Shown here: piece by piece, positions 8,911 through 17,148 of the stretch | Position numbering within the stretch: the stretch's first letter is position 1 | Layout of the letters: every line of letters starts with the position of its first letter | Assembly: GCF_033001325.1 (NCBI RefSeq) | Contig: NZ_CP133111.1 | Coordinates: 2,976,001 to 3,040,000, forward strand | Direction: 5' to 3' | Source: Rhodopseudomonas sp. BAL398 | Lineage (GTDB): Bacteria > Pseudomonadota > Alphaproteobacteria > Rhizobiales > Xanthobacteraceae | Length of the DNA stretch: 64,000 nucleotides | Made by a program: the position numbers and the translations under genes | Notes under the pieces: model-generated | Told to the model about the DNA's origin: nothing | What the model saw: only the letters and a program-made list of their open reading frames with translations | Database searches by the model: none

Positions 8911-11340
8911 ATGCCCGATCAGATCGTCATCACCGAGAAGACCAGCCAGGCGAAAGACGTCCGGGGAGCCGTCGGTGGTCGCTACGGCGAGATCCTGCCG
9001 GCCGAGGGTCATCTGTTCGACCTGCTGGAGCCTGAGGATGTGGTGCCGGCTTGGAAGCGGTGGTCGCCGATCCTGTTGCGGCCCGAAGGCCTCTACGACA
9101 CCCGTCCGGCCTCGGGCGGCAACAAGGCCGCCAAGCTCAAAGCGATCCGAGACGCGCTTCGCACCGCCAAGCGCGTCTGGCTTGCGACCGATTGCGACCG
9201 CGAAGGCCAGTTGATCGGCCAGGAGATTCTCGAGCACTACAAATATCGTGGCGAAGTCATGCGCGTGCTGTTCACCGCGCAGGATTCGCAGACCATCCGC
9301 GCGGCGTTCGAAACCGCAAAGCCCAACGCCGACTACGCGCGGCTCTACGCCGCCGCGGTGGCGCGCCGGCAGGCCGACCAGATCTACAATCTGTCGCTGA
9401 CCCGCACCGCAACCGTCACCCTGGCGCAGGGTGCGCGGCGGGTGATTGGCGTCGGACGGGTGAAGACACCGACCTTGGCAATCGTGTGCCGGCGCGAGTT
9501 GGAAATTCGCAGTTTTGTCCCCCTCGCCTATTTCGAAATCGTCGCCACCGCACAAGTTGCCGGCGGGCAATTCCAGATCCGGCACGCGCCTCGGGAACGG
9601 ATGACGCGGCGCGAGGTTGCCGAGGCCGTCGTCGAGGCCGCGCGTGATTTCGCCGGTCCGCTCGCGGTGCGCGTCGAGGACAAGCGGCAAGGACCGCCGA
9701 GACTGCACGATCTGCCGTCGCTGCAAAAACTCTGCGGCTCGCGCTTCGGCTGGCCGGCCAGCAAGACGCTCGAAGTGGCGCAGTCGCTTTATGACGGCCA
9801 GGGCAAGAAGATCATCACTTACCCGCGCGCCGAGGTGCGCTACCTGCCGCAGAGCCTGATCTCGGACGTGCCGCGGATCGTCGCCGGACTGCAGGCGGGG
9901 CAAGCATTCGGCGCGATCCCGGTGCCCGACCAGCCGGTGATCCGCAGGGGAGCGAGTGGCAGCTTTTACGACAAGGGACTGCAGGGCGCGAGCCATCACG
10001 CCGTCATTCCCAACGTCAACACCATCGACAAGCTGAAGGAGATCTGGCCGCGGCTGTCGCCCGACGAGAAGAAATTGTTCGACGTGATCGCGCGGGCCTA
10101 TCTGGCCGCGCTGATGCCCGACTTTCGCTACCGGCAGACCACCGCAACGCTCGATGTGGCCGGCTTCGAATTTCGGGCCGCCGGCCGCCAGCCGATCGAG
10201 CTCGGCTGGCGGGCCGCCTTTCCGGAGTGGCAACCCGCGGAGGAAAAGGGCGACGAGGCGCAATTGCTGCCGCCGCTGCGCGATGGCGAGACGGCGCGGC
10301 TGCAGGATCCCAGAATCGAGGACAAGGAAACCCGGCCGCCGCCGCGCTACAATGAAGGTACGCTGATCGAAGCCATGCAAAATGCCTGGCGCTTCGTCGA
10401 CGACGAGACGCTGCGCGAGCGCCTGAAGGAAGCCAAGGGCATCGGCACGCCGGCGACCCGCGCCGAGATCATCGGCGGGCTGAAGAAGCAGGCGTTCCTG
10501 GTGATCCAGGGCAAACACATCGTGCCCACCGAAGCCGGCCTATCGCTGTTCGGCATTCTGCAACAGGCCGATCCGGCGCTGGTCGATCCCGGCGTGACCG
10601 CGCAACTCGAATGCCTGCTCGACGACGTCGTGATCGGCAAGCAGGAGATGCTCGGCGCGATCGACGCGGTCTGCAATGTCGCGCAACGCATCATCGGCAA
10701 GCTGACCGAGAGCTCCGCCGCTGGAGGCCCGGCTTTGCTCGGTGATGCGGCAGCCGGTTCCGCCCGATCTTTTCCGCCGACGGCAGCGATGAAGCGCTAT
10801 GCCGACAGCCTCGCCCGGCAACTCGGCATCAAACCGCCTTCCGGCTACAAGACGTCGATATCGATCTGCGGTGCCTTTCTGAAGCAACACGCACCCAAGA
10901 AGGCCGATGGCAATTTGAACGCGACGGCCGAACCCAAACCGGTGAGTTCGGCGCAATTGTCCTACGCCAGGAAAATCGCGATCGCGAAGGGCATCGTCGT
11001 GCCTGATCCGGCCAAGACCGACGCCGTCGCGATGGCCGCATGGATCGATCTGAACAGGGGCACGAAGCGACGAAACGGTCATCGCAAGGCTGCTGTTAGG
11101 ACCGCCGGGAAGAGCGCCTCCCGCTCAATGACGTCGCCGAAGAGAGTTCGAAAATCGAAGGTTGAGGCGCCTGCCGACGCGGCGCCACCGACACCGAATT
11201 CTGCAACCGCCACGGCGCTGCGAATTCCCTATGGCAACAAGGAAGTCGCGCTCAAGCTCGGCGCGCGTTATCGCAATGGGGGCTGGTTCGCTCCGCCGGG
11301 AGTCGATCTTGCCGCATTCAGCGAGCGGGGATGGCTATAG
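8911..11340 (+). CDS. topB: DNA topoisomerase III (type IA) with C-terminal DUF5710 domain
   Basis: An 809-residue type IA topoisomerase. The Toprim domain is at the N-terminus (EK at 9-10, ATDCDREGQ with D94/D96). The active-site Tyr is Y304 in ITYPRAEVRYL with R306 next to it. Standard TopB proteins have TDS after the Arg; here it is AEV. After the toroid (to about 600) a linker leads to a basic, low-complexity stretch and then a C-terminal DUF5710-type module (last 40 residues: KLGARYRNGGWFAPPGVDL). Such topoisomerases are usually carried by plasmids and integrative elements, not as the housekeeping enzyme. It relaxes or decatenates single-stranded DNA regions and could help element transfer. 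Confidence 0.93.
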   Translation: MPDQIVITEKTSQAKDVRGAVGGRYGEILPAEGHLFDLLEPEDVVPAWKRWSPILLRPEGLYDTRPASGGNKAAKLKAIRDALRTAKRVWLATDCDREGQLIGQEILEHYKYRGEVMRVLFTAQDSQTIRAAFETAKPNADYARLYAAAVARRQADQIYNLSLTRTATVTLAQGARRVIGVGRVKTPTLAIVCRRELEIRSFVPLAYFEIVATAQVAGGQFQIRHAPRERMTRREVAEAVVEAARDFAGPLAVRVEDKRQGPPRLHDLPSLQKLCGSRFGWPASKTLEVAQSLYDGQGKKIITYPRAEVRYLPQSLISDVPRIVAGLQAGQAFGAIPVPDQPVIRRGASGSFYDKGLQGASHHAVIPNVNTIDKLKEIWPRLSPDEKKLFDVIARAYLAALMPDFRYRQTTATLDVAGFEFRAAGRQPIELGWRAAFPEWQPAEEKGDEAQLLPPLRDGETARLQDPRIEDKETRPPPRYNEGTLIEAMQNAWRFVDDETLRERLKEAKGIGTPATRAEIIGGLKKQAFLVIQGKHIVPTEAGLSLFGILQQADPALVDPGVTAQLECLLDDVVIGKQEMLGAIDAVCNVAQRIIGKLTESSAAGGPALLGDAAAGSARSFPPTAAMKRYADSLARQLGIKPPSGYKTSISICGAFLKQHAPKKADGNLNATAEPKPVSSAQLSYARKIAIAKGIVVPDPAKTDAVAMAAWIDLNRGTKRRNGHRKAAVRTAGKSASRSMTSPKRVRKSKVEAPADAAPPTPNSATATALRIPYGNKEVALKLGARYRNGGWFAPPGVDLAAFSERGWL

Positions 11341-11694
11341 CGGCTTGCCCCCATAGCCAGCCGGGTATTGACCGAGCTTCATCCGCGGCGTTCTGACGAT
11401 GCTTCGACTGCAGTGAATTCCAGCCGATGTGCCCAGCGCCGGTATTCAAAGCGGCAAGATGGCGCCATGGAGATTTGCGGGGAGAATTGCTTTGAGACGC
11501 GGGGTGGTCATTCGCCAGTGTCTGGATCAATTGCCTCAGCGCTGCCTCGGCGTCGATATTCACGACAGCGGTCACCCAATATTATGTCCGAAGCGCTCGG
11601 ACATGCATAACCACTTTGCGGTCGAAGTGGTTGCTAGATGGTAGCTAGTCAAAATGTCAGCTATAGCAGATTTGCAGTAAGTGCTTGATTTTGC
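11341..11694. other. Gene-free gap between topoisomerase and tRNA-His with two hairpins
   Basis: No convincing gene. Two hairpins stand next to each other: ATGTCCGA / TCGGACAT at 11584-11604 with a 5-nt loop, and AACCACTT / AAGTGGTT at 11609-11632 with an 8-nt loop. Neither has a T tract, so they are not clear terminators. A short minus-strand open frame (11318-11575) overlaps the topoisomerase end and resembles nothing I recognise. This gap is the probable right boundary zone of the accessory block. Confidence 0.5.
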
Positions 11695-11771
11695 TGGTAC
11701 AGTTGGGTGGGCTCGAACCACCGACCTCCTGTTCCACAGACAGGCGCTCTAACCAACTGAGCTACAACTGC
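11695..11771 (-). tRNA. tRNA-His (GTG anticodon)
   Basis: The minus strand folds as a 77-nt tRNA with an encoded CCA end. Acceptor arms GCAGTTG and CAACTGT pair (one G-U at the first pair), the anticodon loop reads CTGTGGA with a GTG anticodon, and the T loop is GGTTCGAGCC. The discriminator is A73 and the base before position 1 is T, so no G-1 is encoded. Lack of G-1 with A73 is the known alphaproteobacterial form of tRNA-His, recognised by an unusual HisRS. The gene's 3' end faces the accessory block, as expected for an integration site. Confidence 0.97.
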
Positions 11772-11910
11772 ATCCTTCAGCGCCCGTTGCCGGGTCGCGA
11801 ACGGCGGGAAACTAGGTGCAACGCCCGGCTTTGGCAAGGCCGCGTGTGGCCGGATAACGAATGTCGCAGCATCATTGTGGCAAAATCGGCTTTGAACCGA
11901 AAGCCGCAGC

Positions 11911-11937
11911 AAAAAGCCCGGGCCGGGCCCGGGCTTT
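11911..11937 (-). terminator. Rho-independent terminator of the phasin gene
   Basis: On the minus strand, AAAGCCCGGGCC pairs with GGCCCGGGCTTT around a short centre (11913-11924 with 11926-11937) and is followed by a run of T. It lies 25 bp after the stop of the phasin gene at 11962. Confidence 0.8.
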
Positions 11938-11961
11938 GCAGCCATTGTCAGAGCGGCCGGA

Positions 11962-12393
11962 TCAGGCGGCGGGCTTGAACATTTTCGAGGCGTTGGCCTT
12001 GATCGGCTCGACGGTCTCGGCCGCCACCTTCTGGGTCAATTCGGCAAGATCCTTGGTCTGGGCGGTCAGCAGCTCGAGCTGCTTCTTGGCGTGCGAGGTC
12101 CACATTTCGAACGCCTCGGGCATCGTCTTGGCGCCGAACAGGCCCTGGGCGAAATCGAAATTGGCGCTGGTATTGGTCTTGGCGATGTCGAGCAGCTTGG
12201 CGGAATACTCACTCGCGCCCTTGCTGACGGAGGAGAACATCGCCTCGATCGCGCCGTTCTGACTCTCGGCTGCGTCTTTCAGCTTGCTGTAGCTCTCGCG
12301 GGCCTGCGACACGCCCTTTTCGGCGAATGCGCGGACCTGCTCGGGAAGCTGAAACGGCGTGACGTTCGTGAACGGATCGGATTGGTCGACCAT
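11962..12393 (-). CDS. Phasin family protein
   Basis: A 143-residue, highly helical protein with the phasin pattern: PEQVRAFAEKGVSQARESYSKLK near the start and FDFAQGLFGAKTMPEAFEMW in the middle, then a helix of AKKQLELLTAQTKDL. Phasins coat polyhydroxyalkanoate granules. The start is ATG 12393 with AAGGA 8 bases upstream; a longer frame has no such site. A second phasin lies 286 bp upstream on the same strand, separated by enough space for its own promoter. No signal peptide. Confidence 0.92.
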   Translation of the reverse strand: MVDQSDPFTNVTPFQLPEQVRAFAEKGVSQARESYSKLKDAAESQNGAIEAMFSSVSKGASEYSAKLLDIAKTNTSANFDFAQGLFGAKTMPEAFEMWTSHAKKQLELLTAQTKDLAELTQKVAAETVEPIKANASKMFKPAA

Positions 12394-12678
12394 GGTGTGC
12401 ATCCTTCGTTGGAGAAACCGGGGTAACCCATGCAAACGACTGGCGGAAATCAATACTTTCGGCGGCGCCATCGAGCCGGATCACGGAGCGACCCTCGCGG
12501 GCCGTTGTTAACCATACGAAACCTACAGCGGAAATTTGTGCATTGCAACATAAATCTGGTTGCAACGCTGCATCGCGGCTACCGCAGCCATGCATCCGGG
12601 CCAAACCACCCTGATCGCGGCCGCGCCACAGAGTTGTGGCGAGGCCTGCGCAGCGGTCCGACGCGGAGATTCCGACGG

Positions 12679-13056
12679 TCAGCCTTTCGGCTTGGCCACA
12701 TCCGTGGCGGCCTTGCTGACGATTTGACCGAACTCGCTGGCCTGTTCGGCCAAGGCCTTCATTTGCGCCTGAACATATTCGGCGTGCAGTCGCAGCACTT
12801 CGGGCAGATCCTTGGCGTGCAGCAATTTCTGCGCATAATCCAGCGAGGCGGCGACGTTCTTTTCGGCATAGCCCACCGCCCTGGTGGTGATGTCCTTGGC
12901 ATTGGAGCGGACCTCCGCGCCCTTATCCTCGATCGTGCTGGCGGTCTGCTGTGCGTTGGCCAGCAGATGTTCGAAGGCTTTGCGGGCCTGGTCAAAACCA
13001 GCCTCGGCCATCGACTTCATTTCCTTCGGAATTTCGAAACGCCCATCCTGGTTCAT
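12679..13056 (-). CDS. Phasin family protein (second copy)
   Basis: A 125-residue phasin: EMKSMAEAGFDQARKAFEHLLANAQQTAS, then VAASLDYAQKLLHAKDLPEVLRLHAEYVQAQMKAL. It is a distant paralogue of the neighbour at 11962, with the same domain order and a shared central motif (Axx.DYAQKLLHAKDLPE / DFAQGLFGAKTMPE). ATG 13056 follows GGAG by 8 bases; an in-frame ATG further upstream (13083) is less well placed. Having two phasins suggests the cell makes polyhydroxybutyrate granules. Confidence 0.92.
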   Translation of the reverse strand: MNQDGRFEIPKEMKSMAEAGFDQARKAFEHLLANAQQTASTIEDKGAEVRSNAKDITTRAVGYAEKNVAASLDYAQKLLHAKDLPEVLRLHAEYVQAQMKALAEQASEFGQIVSKAATDVAKPKG

Positions 13057-13323
13057 GGTCAACACTCCGGTTGTGTCGGGCACGGACTGGTTTCAGCTCC
13101 GTTCCCCTTCGCCCCTATCATGCCACTTGAAACTGATAGCCTGCGTCGAAAGCAACATAATTTCGTCCGACGAAGCTATCGTGACCGATTAATTGCATTT
13201 TGCAACATCTCAACACGCACGCGATGTCGAGGTTCTGCCGCCCACGCCAAAATTAAGGTTATCGCGGCTTTAGTGTGCATCGATTTGTCGGGGGCGTGGA
13301 CCTGACAGCGGCCGAAGGCGATA

Positions 13324-13338
13324 CTAACCAATTGTTAA
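13324..13338 (+). promoter_or_regulatory. CtrA-like box upstream of the PdhS-type kinase
   Basis: CTAA-CCAATTG-TTAA matches the CtrA consensus TTAA-N7-TTAA with one mismatch, including the CCA after the first half-site. It sits 12 bp before the chosen GTG start and abuts the AAGG ribosome-binding site. The position suggests direct control by the cell-cycle regulator CtrA, but one site with a mismatch can occur by chance. Confidence 0.45.
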
Positions 13339-13349
13339 GGCTCTTCGCC

Positions 13350-16300
13350 GTGACCGCCTCGACCGGCATCACGACCGACTCCGCCACCCAGATCCGACGC
13401 CCGGTCCGGCGTCCGCGAGCACCGATGACGAAGCTGACGTTTCAATTGCCTGGGATGGACGATCCGCGGCTGGCGATTCATGCCACCAGCGCGCTGCCGG
13501 TTTGGCTGTGGTCGCACGATGGCAGTCGCGTGATCTGGGCCAATCCGGTCGGCGCCCGCCTGCTCGGCGCGCCGAACGGCGCCGCGCTGGCCGAGGCGAC
13601 CTTCGGCCCGGCCAATCCGCAGCGGCGCCAGGTGGCGCAACTGTCCAGAAATCTGCCGCCGAACGAAGCGGTGCGGCTGGAGCGGCTGCGCGGCTTCGGC
13701 GCCCGGCTCGGCGCGCTGCTGACCTGCGCTTGCGCCCGATTGACGTTTGCCGACGGCACGACCGGCATCCTGATCGCCGCGGTGGAATCGGTCGGCCGCC
13801 CGCTGCCGCTCACCGAGCGGCTGCGCAAGCTGGTCGAAGGCATCGACACCCCGATCGCCGCCTTCGCGCGTGACGGGCTGTTTCTCGGCTCCAGCGATGC
13901 CGCGCGCACTTTGCTCGGGTTTCGCAATCTGACCGAGGCAGGACTCGAGGCGGCGCGCGACGACGCGCTGCGGCTCGGCCGCGCCGAAACCCCGATCGGG
14001 ATCGGCCATCTGGTGCTGCAGCGGGTCGGCACCGGCGCCGATGTTGGCCTGATCGCGTTGCTGGTCCCGGGCGCCGTCCGCCCCGATTCGCAAAGCGCCG
14101 CGACGCCGCAACAGCCGCACCCCAAGGCTGAACCGCCGCCCCGCCCAAACGAGCCGACAGCCGCCGAACCGCCAGTAGCCGAACCGCCGGCGTTCGATTA
14201 TGAAACGGCGATGACAACCACCGAGGCGCCATCCGAATACGCCTTGCTCGATCAGGGGCCGCCGATGGACGTTGCGCGCGAGGCCGCCGGTGCTGTGCTG
14301 GGCGAGCCGGATCCTGCCGGTCGCGATCCCGCGGCGCCGGTCGAGGCGGCCGAGGCGACGAATTCAAAGACAACGGACAATGGCGATGACGCGCGGGAGT
14401 CGGAGATGCCGGCCGTTGCCCCTGCGCCAGAACCTCCATCCGATCCGGCGCTCGCGGGCGCGGCTATCTCGCACCAGCCGCGCCGCCACCCGCTGCGCTT
14501 CGTCTGGCAGATGGATGCCGAGGGCCGCTTCGCGATCGGCACGGACGAATTCAGCCGCTTGATCGGGCCGCGCACCACCGCCGCGTTCGGCCGGCCCTGG
14601 AGCGAGATCACCGAAACATTCGGGCTCGACCCCGAAGGCCGAATCGCCGCAGCGATCGCCAGCCGCCAGACCTGGAGCGGCATCACCGTGTTATGGCCGA
14701 CCGACGGCGAGGGCCCACGACCGCCGGTCGAACTGTCCGGCCTGCCGGTGCAGGATCAGGACGGCAATTTTGTCGGCTATCGCGGCTTCGGCGTCTGCCG
14801 CGATCTCGACGGGCTGAACAGCCTCGCCGCGACGCGCCGCGCCGAGGATCAGCCGCATCCGCCGCAACCGCTTTCGGCCGGCAGCGCGCCAGCCGATGCC
14901 GAGCCCGCACCGCCGGGCCCGCCGGTTTTGCCCGAGCAAACCCAGCCCGCCGCCGGCGCCGAGACCGTCGCTGACGCCAACGGCGAGGTCGACGCCGCCG
15001 AGCGCCCCTGTCCCGAGACCCCACATCAAGAACAATCGGAAACTTCATTGGATACGCCCAGAAACGTCCTGCCGTTCCGGCCCGTCAGCGAACCCAAATC
15101 GCCGGCGCTGACGCCGGTCGAAAACAGCGCCTTCGACGAACTCGCCCGGCAACTCTCCGCCCGGCTCGAGAGCGACGGCATCGAGCTGCAGCCCTCCCCT
15201 GACACGGTGCCGGAAGACCCGGCGCAGCAGGCCCCCGATTGGCTGATTCCGCTGGCGACCCCGGCACAGGGCGTCAGCTCACGCGACCGCACGCTGCTCG
15301 ATCTGCTGCCGGTCGGCGTACTGATCTATCGGCTCGACCGGCTGGTCTATGCCAACGCCGCCTTCCTCGCTCGCATCGGCTATGCCAGCCTGCAGGCGCT
15401 GGAACAGGCCGGCGGCCTCGATGCCTTGCTGGTCGAAGCCGGCGTCACCGGCTCCAGCAGCACCTGCGACGCCGGCACGCCGATCACCATCGCGGCGCCC
15501 GATGCCGGCGACGCCCCGTCGCAACCGGCCCATGGCCGCCTGCACACGATTTCCTGGGACGGCGAATCGGCGCTGGCGCTGATCTTCGACGGAGCACCGC
15601 AACAGCCCGCCGCGGCCGCCGACATCGTCGCCACCCCAGCGGTGATCGACGCGCCCTCCGCGGTCGGCGCCGCCAATGCCGAGGAGCTCGGCGCGATTCT
15701 CGACACCACCGCCGAAGGCATCGTGATGTTCGACGAGGCCGGCCAGTTGACCGCCTGCAACCGCAGCGCCGAGGCGCTGTTCGGCTATGAGGGCGATGAG
15801 CTGGTGCAGCGCAATCTGATCGATCTGTTCGCGCCGGAGAGCCAGCGCGAGGTCGGCGACTATCTCGACAGCATCAAGCGCGCCGGCGTCGCCAGCCTGC
15901 TCGAGCACGGCCGCGAGGCGCTCGGCCGCGTGCGCGAGGGCGGCCTCATTCCGCTGACCCTGACGATGGGCCGCACCCGCGCCGACGGGCCGAATTTCTT
16001 CGCCGTGTTCCGCGACCTGTCGCAGGTCCGCAAGACCGAAACCGAACTGGCGCAGGCGCAGCGCCAGGCCGATCGCGCCGCCACCGCCAAGGCCGACGTG
16101 CTGGCGCGGATCAGCCACGAGGTCCGCACCCCGCTCAACGCCATCATCGGCTTTGCCGAAGTGATGATCGACCAGCGTTTCGGCGCGCTCGGCAATGAGC
16201 GCTACGTCGAATACATGAAGGACATCCGCGCCTCCGGCGAACGCGTGATCGCGATCGTCGACGACATGCTCGATCTGTCGCGGATCGAAACCGGCAAGCT

Positions 16301-16784
16301 CGACCTCGCCTTCGCCAGCCAGAACCTCAACGAGCTGATCGAACATTGCGTCGCGGTGACGCAGCCGCAGGCCAACCGCGAGCGCATCATCATCCGCACC
16401 TCGCTGGCGCATCAATTGCCGCCGGTGGTGGCCGATCCGCAGGCGCTGCGCCAGATCACGCTGAACCTGATCGGCACCTCGATCCATCTGGCCAATGCCG
16501 GCGGCCAGGTCATCGTCTCGACCGCGCTGAATGATTTCGGCGACGTCGTGCTGCGGGTCCGCGACACCGGCCATCGCCTCAATGACGACGAGCTGGCGGC
16601 GGCGATGCGCCCGTTCCACACGCCGGCGCCGAGCGACCGCGCCGAAGCCTCCGGCGCCAGCCTGGCGCTGACCAAGGCGCTGGTCGAGGCCAACCACGCC
16701 CAATTCCACATCAAGAGCGCGCCGCATTCCGGCACGCTGATCGAGGTGGTGTTTTCCCGCGCCACCGCGAGGGCGTCATACTAG
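13350..16784 (+). CDS. PdhS/DivJ-like PAS sensor histidine kinase with degenerate ATP-binding domain
   Basis: A protein of about 1144 residues from GTG 13350 (AAGG 9 bases upstream; ATG 13425 is the alternative). A cryptic PAS-like N-terminus, long Pro/Ala/Glu-rich linkers, and PAS domains near 350-450, 650 and 770-880 precede the dimerisation domain. Its ISHEVRTPLNAIIGF box has His at about 923, followed by RFGALGNERYVEYMKDI, the signature of the DivJ/PleC/PdhS polar kinases. The catalytic domain keeps its overall shape but has LNLIGTSIHLA for the N box, DTGHRL for the G1 box and ASGASLALTKAL for the G2 box. The Asn and Gly residues that hold ATP and Mg are lost. No membrane segment is seen. 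Confidence 0.88.
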   Translation: MTASTGITTDSATQIRRPVRRPRAPMTKLTFQLPGMDDPRLAIHATSALPVWLWSHDGSRVIWANPVGARLLGAPNGAALAEATFGPANPQRRQVAQLSRNLPPNEAVRLERLRGFGARLGALLTCACARLTFADGTTGILIAAVESVGRPLPLTERLRKLVEGIDTPIAAFARDGLFLGSSDAARTLLGFRNLTEAGLEAARDDALRLGRAETPIGIGHLVLQRVGTGADVGLIALLVPGAVRPDSQSAATPQQPHPKAEPPPRPNEPTAAEPPVAEPPAFDYETAMTTTEAPSEYALLDQGPPMDVAREAAGAVLGEPDPAGRDPAAPVEAAEATNSKTTDNGDDARESEMPAVAPAPEPPSDPALAGAAISHQPRRHPLRFVWQMDAEGRFAIGTDEFSRLIGPRTTAAFGRPWSEITETFGLDPEGRIAAAIASRQTWSGITVLWPTDGEGPRPPVELSGLPVQDQDGNFVGYRGFGVCRDLDGLNSLAATRRAEDQPHPPQPLSAGSAPADAEPAPPGPPVLPEQTQPAAGAETVADANGEVDAAERPCPETPHQEQSETSLDTPRNVLPFRPVSEPKSPALTPVENSAFDELARQLSARLESDGIELQPSPDTVPEDPAQQAPDWLIPLATPAQGVSSRDRTLLDLLPVGVLIYRLDRLVYANAAFLARIGYASLQALEQAGGLDALLVEAGVTGSSSTCDAGTPITIAAPDAGDAPSQPAHGRLHTISWDGESALALIFDGAPQQPAAAADIVATPAVIDAPSAVGAANAEELGAILDTTAEGIVMFDEAGQLTACNRSAEALFGYEGDELVQRNLIDLFAPESQREVGDYLDSIKRAGVASLLEHGREALGRVREGGLIPLTLTMGRTRADGPNFFAVFRDLSQVRKTETELAQAQRQADRAATAKADVLARISHEVRTPLNAIIGFAEVMIDQRFGALGNERYVEYMKDIRASGERVIAIVDDMLDLSRIETGKLDLAFASQNLNELIEHCVAVTQPQANRERIIIRTSLAHQLPPVVADPQALRQITLNLIGTSIHLANAGGQVIVSTALNDFGDVVLRVRDTGHRLNDDELAAAMRPFHTPAPSDRAEASGASLALTKALVEANHAQFHIKSAPHSGTLIEVVFSRATARASY

Positions 16785-16791
16785 GGCAATT

Positions 16792-16816
16792 CCGGTTCTG
16801 ATAGAATCAGAACCGG
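16792..16816. terminator. Strong hairpin after the PdhS-like kinase gene
   Basis: CCGGTTCTGAT (16792-16802) and ATCAGAACCGG (16806-16816) form an 11-bp stem with a 3-nt loop, 8 bp after the kinase stop. The T tract is weak and delayed. It may terminate transcription, and it is also the first part of the repeat that follows. Confidence 0.5.
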
Positions 16817-16817
16817 A

Positions 16818-16886
16818 GCTCTAGATTCTTGTTTTGACGCGTTTTCTTCCCGCGAACCGGTTTCCACTTCGCTCGAAAACGCTTTA
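16818..16886. repeat. Nitrobacteraceae-type intergenic repeat, first element
   Basis: The stretch from CTCTAGATTCTTG through TTTTGACGCGTTTTC, GCGAACCGG and CACTTCGCTCGAAAACGC resembles a dispersed intergenic element I recall as frequent in Bradyrhizobium and Rhodopseudomonas genomes. Recognition is from memory of those genomes; a search would settle it. Confidence 0.5.
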
Positions 16887-16905
16887 ACGGTCGTCGCTTC
16901 TCTTT

Positions 16906-16996
16906 CGTCATGCCCGGCCTTCGTGCCGGGCATCCACGCCTTGAAAGCACTGCCGGATCAAAGACCTGGATGGCCGGGCCGAGCCCGGCCACGACC
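16906..16996. repeat. Palindromic intergenic repeat (CGTCATGCCCGGCC type)
   Basis: Contains ATGCCCGGC...GCCGGGCAT around 16909-16932 and a second hairpin TGGCCGGGC...GCCCGGCCA at 16970-16991, ending GGCCACGACC. This is a REP/MITE-like dispersed hairpin found widely in this family. The rest of the 364-bp gap (16997-17148) holds nothing I can identify. Confidence 0.6.
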
Positions 16997-17148
16997 AAAT
17001 CGATGAGTCAGCGGCAAAGTCCGTTGGTATAAGGTCCGGCGCGTCGATCCGGACTGATCTCGCCGCGCTCGCCACCTCTGCCATCGGGAGAGGTCGGGTC
17101 GCGTGGGTTTGGCCAGGGAGGCTGTGCCCCCTCTGCCACCGCGCGTAG

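Noticed and set aside
11318-11575. An 85-codon minus-strand frame overlapping the end of topB
   Set aside because: No recognisable family and no ribosome-binding site. I could not support it as a gene or as a transposase remnant.
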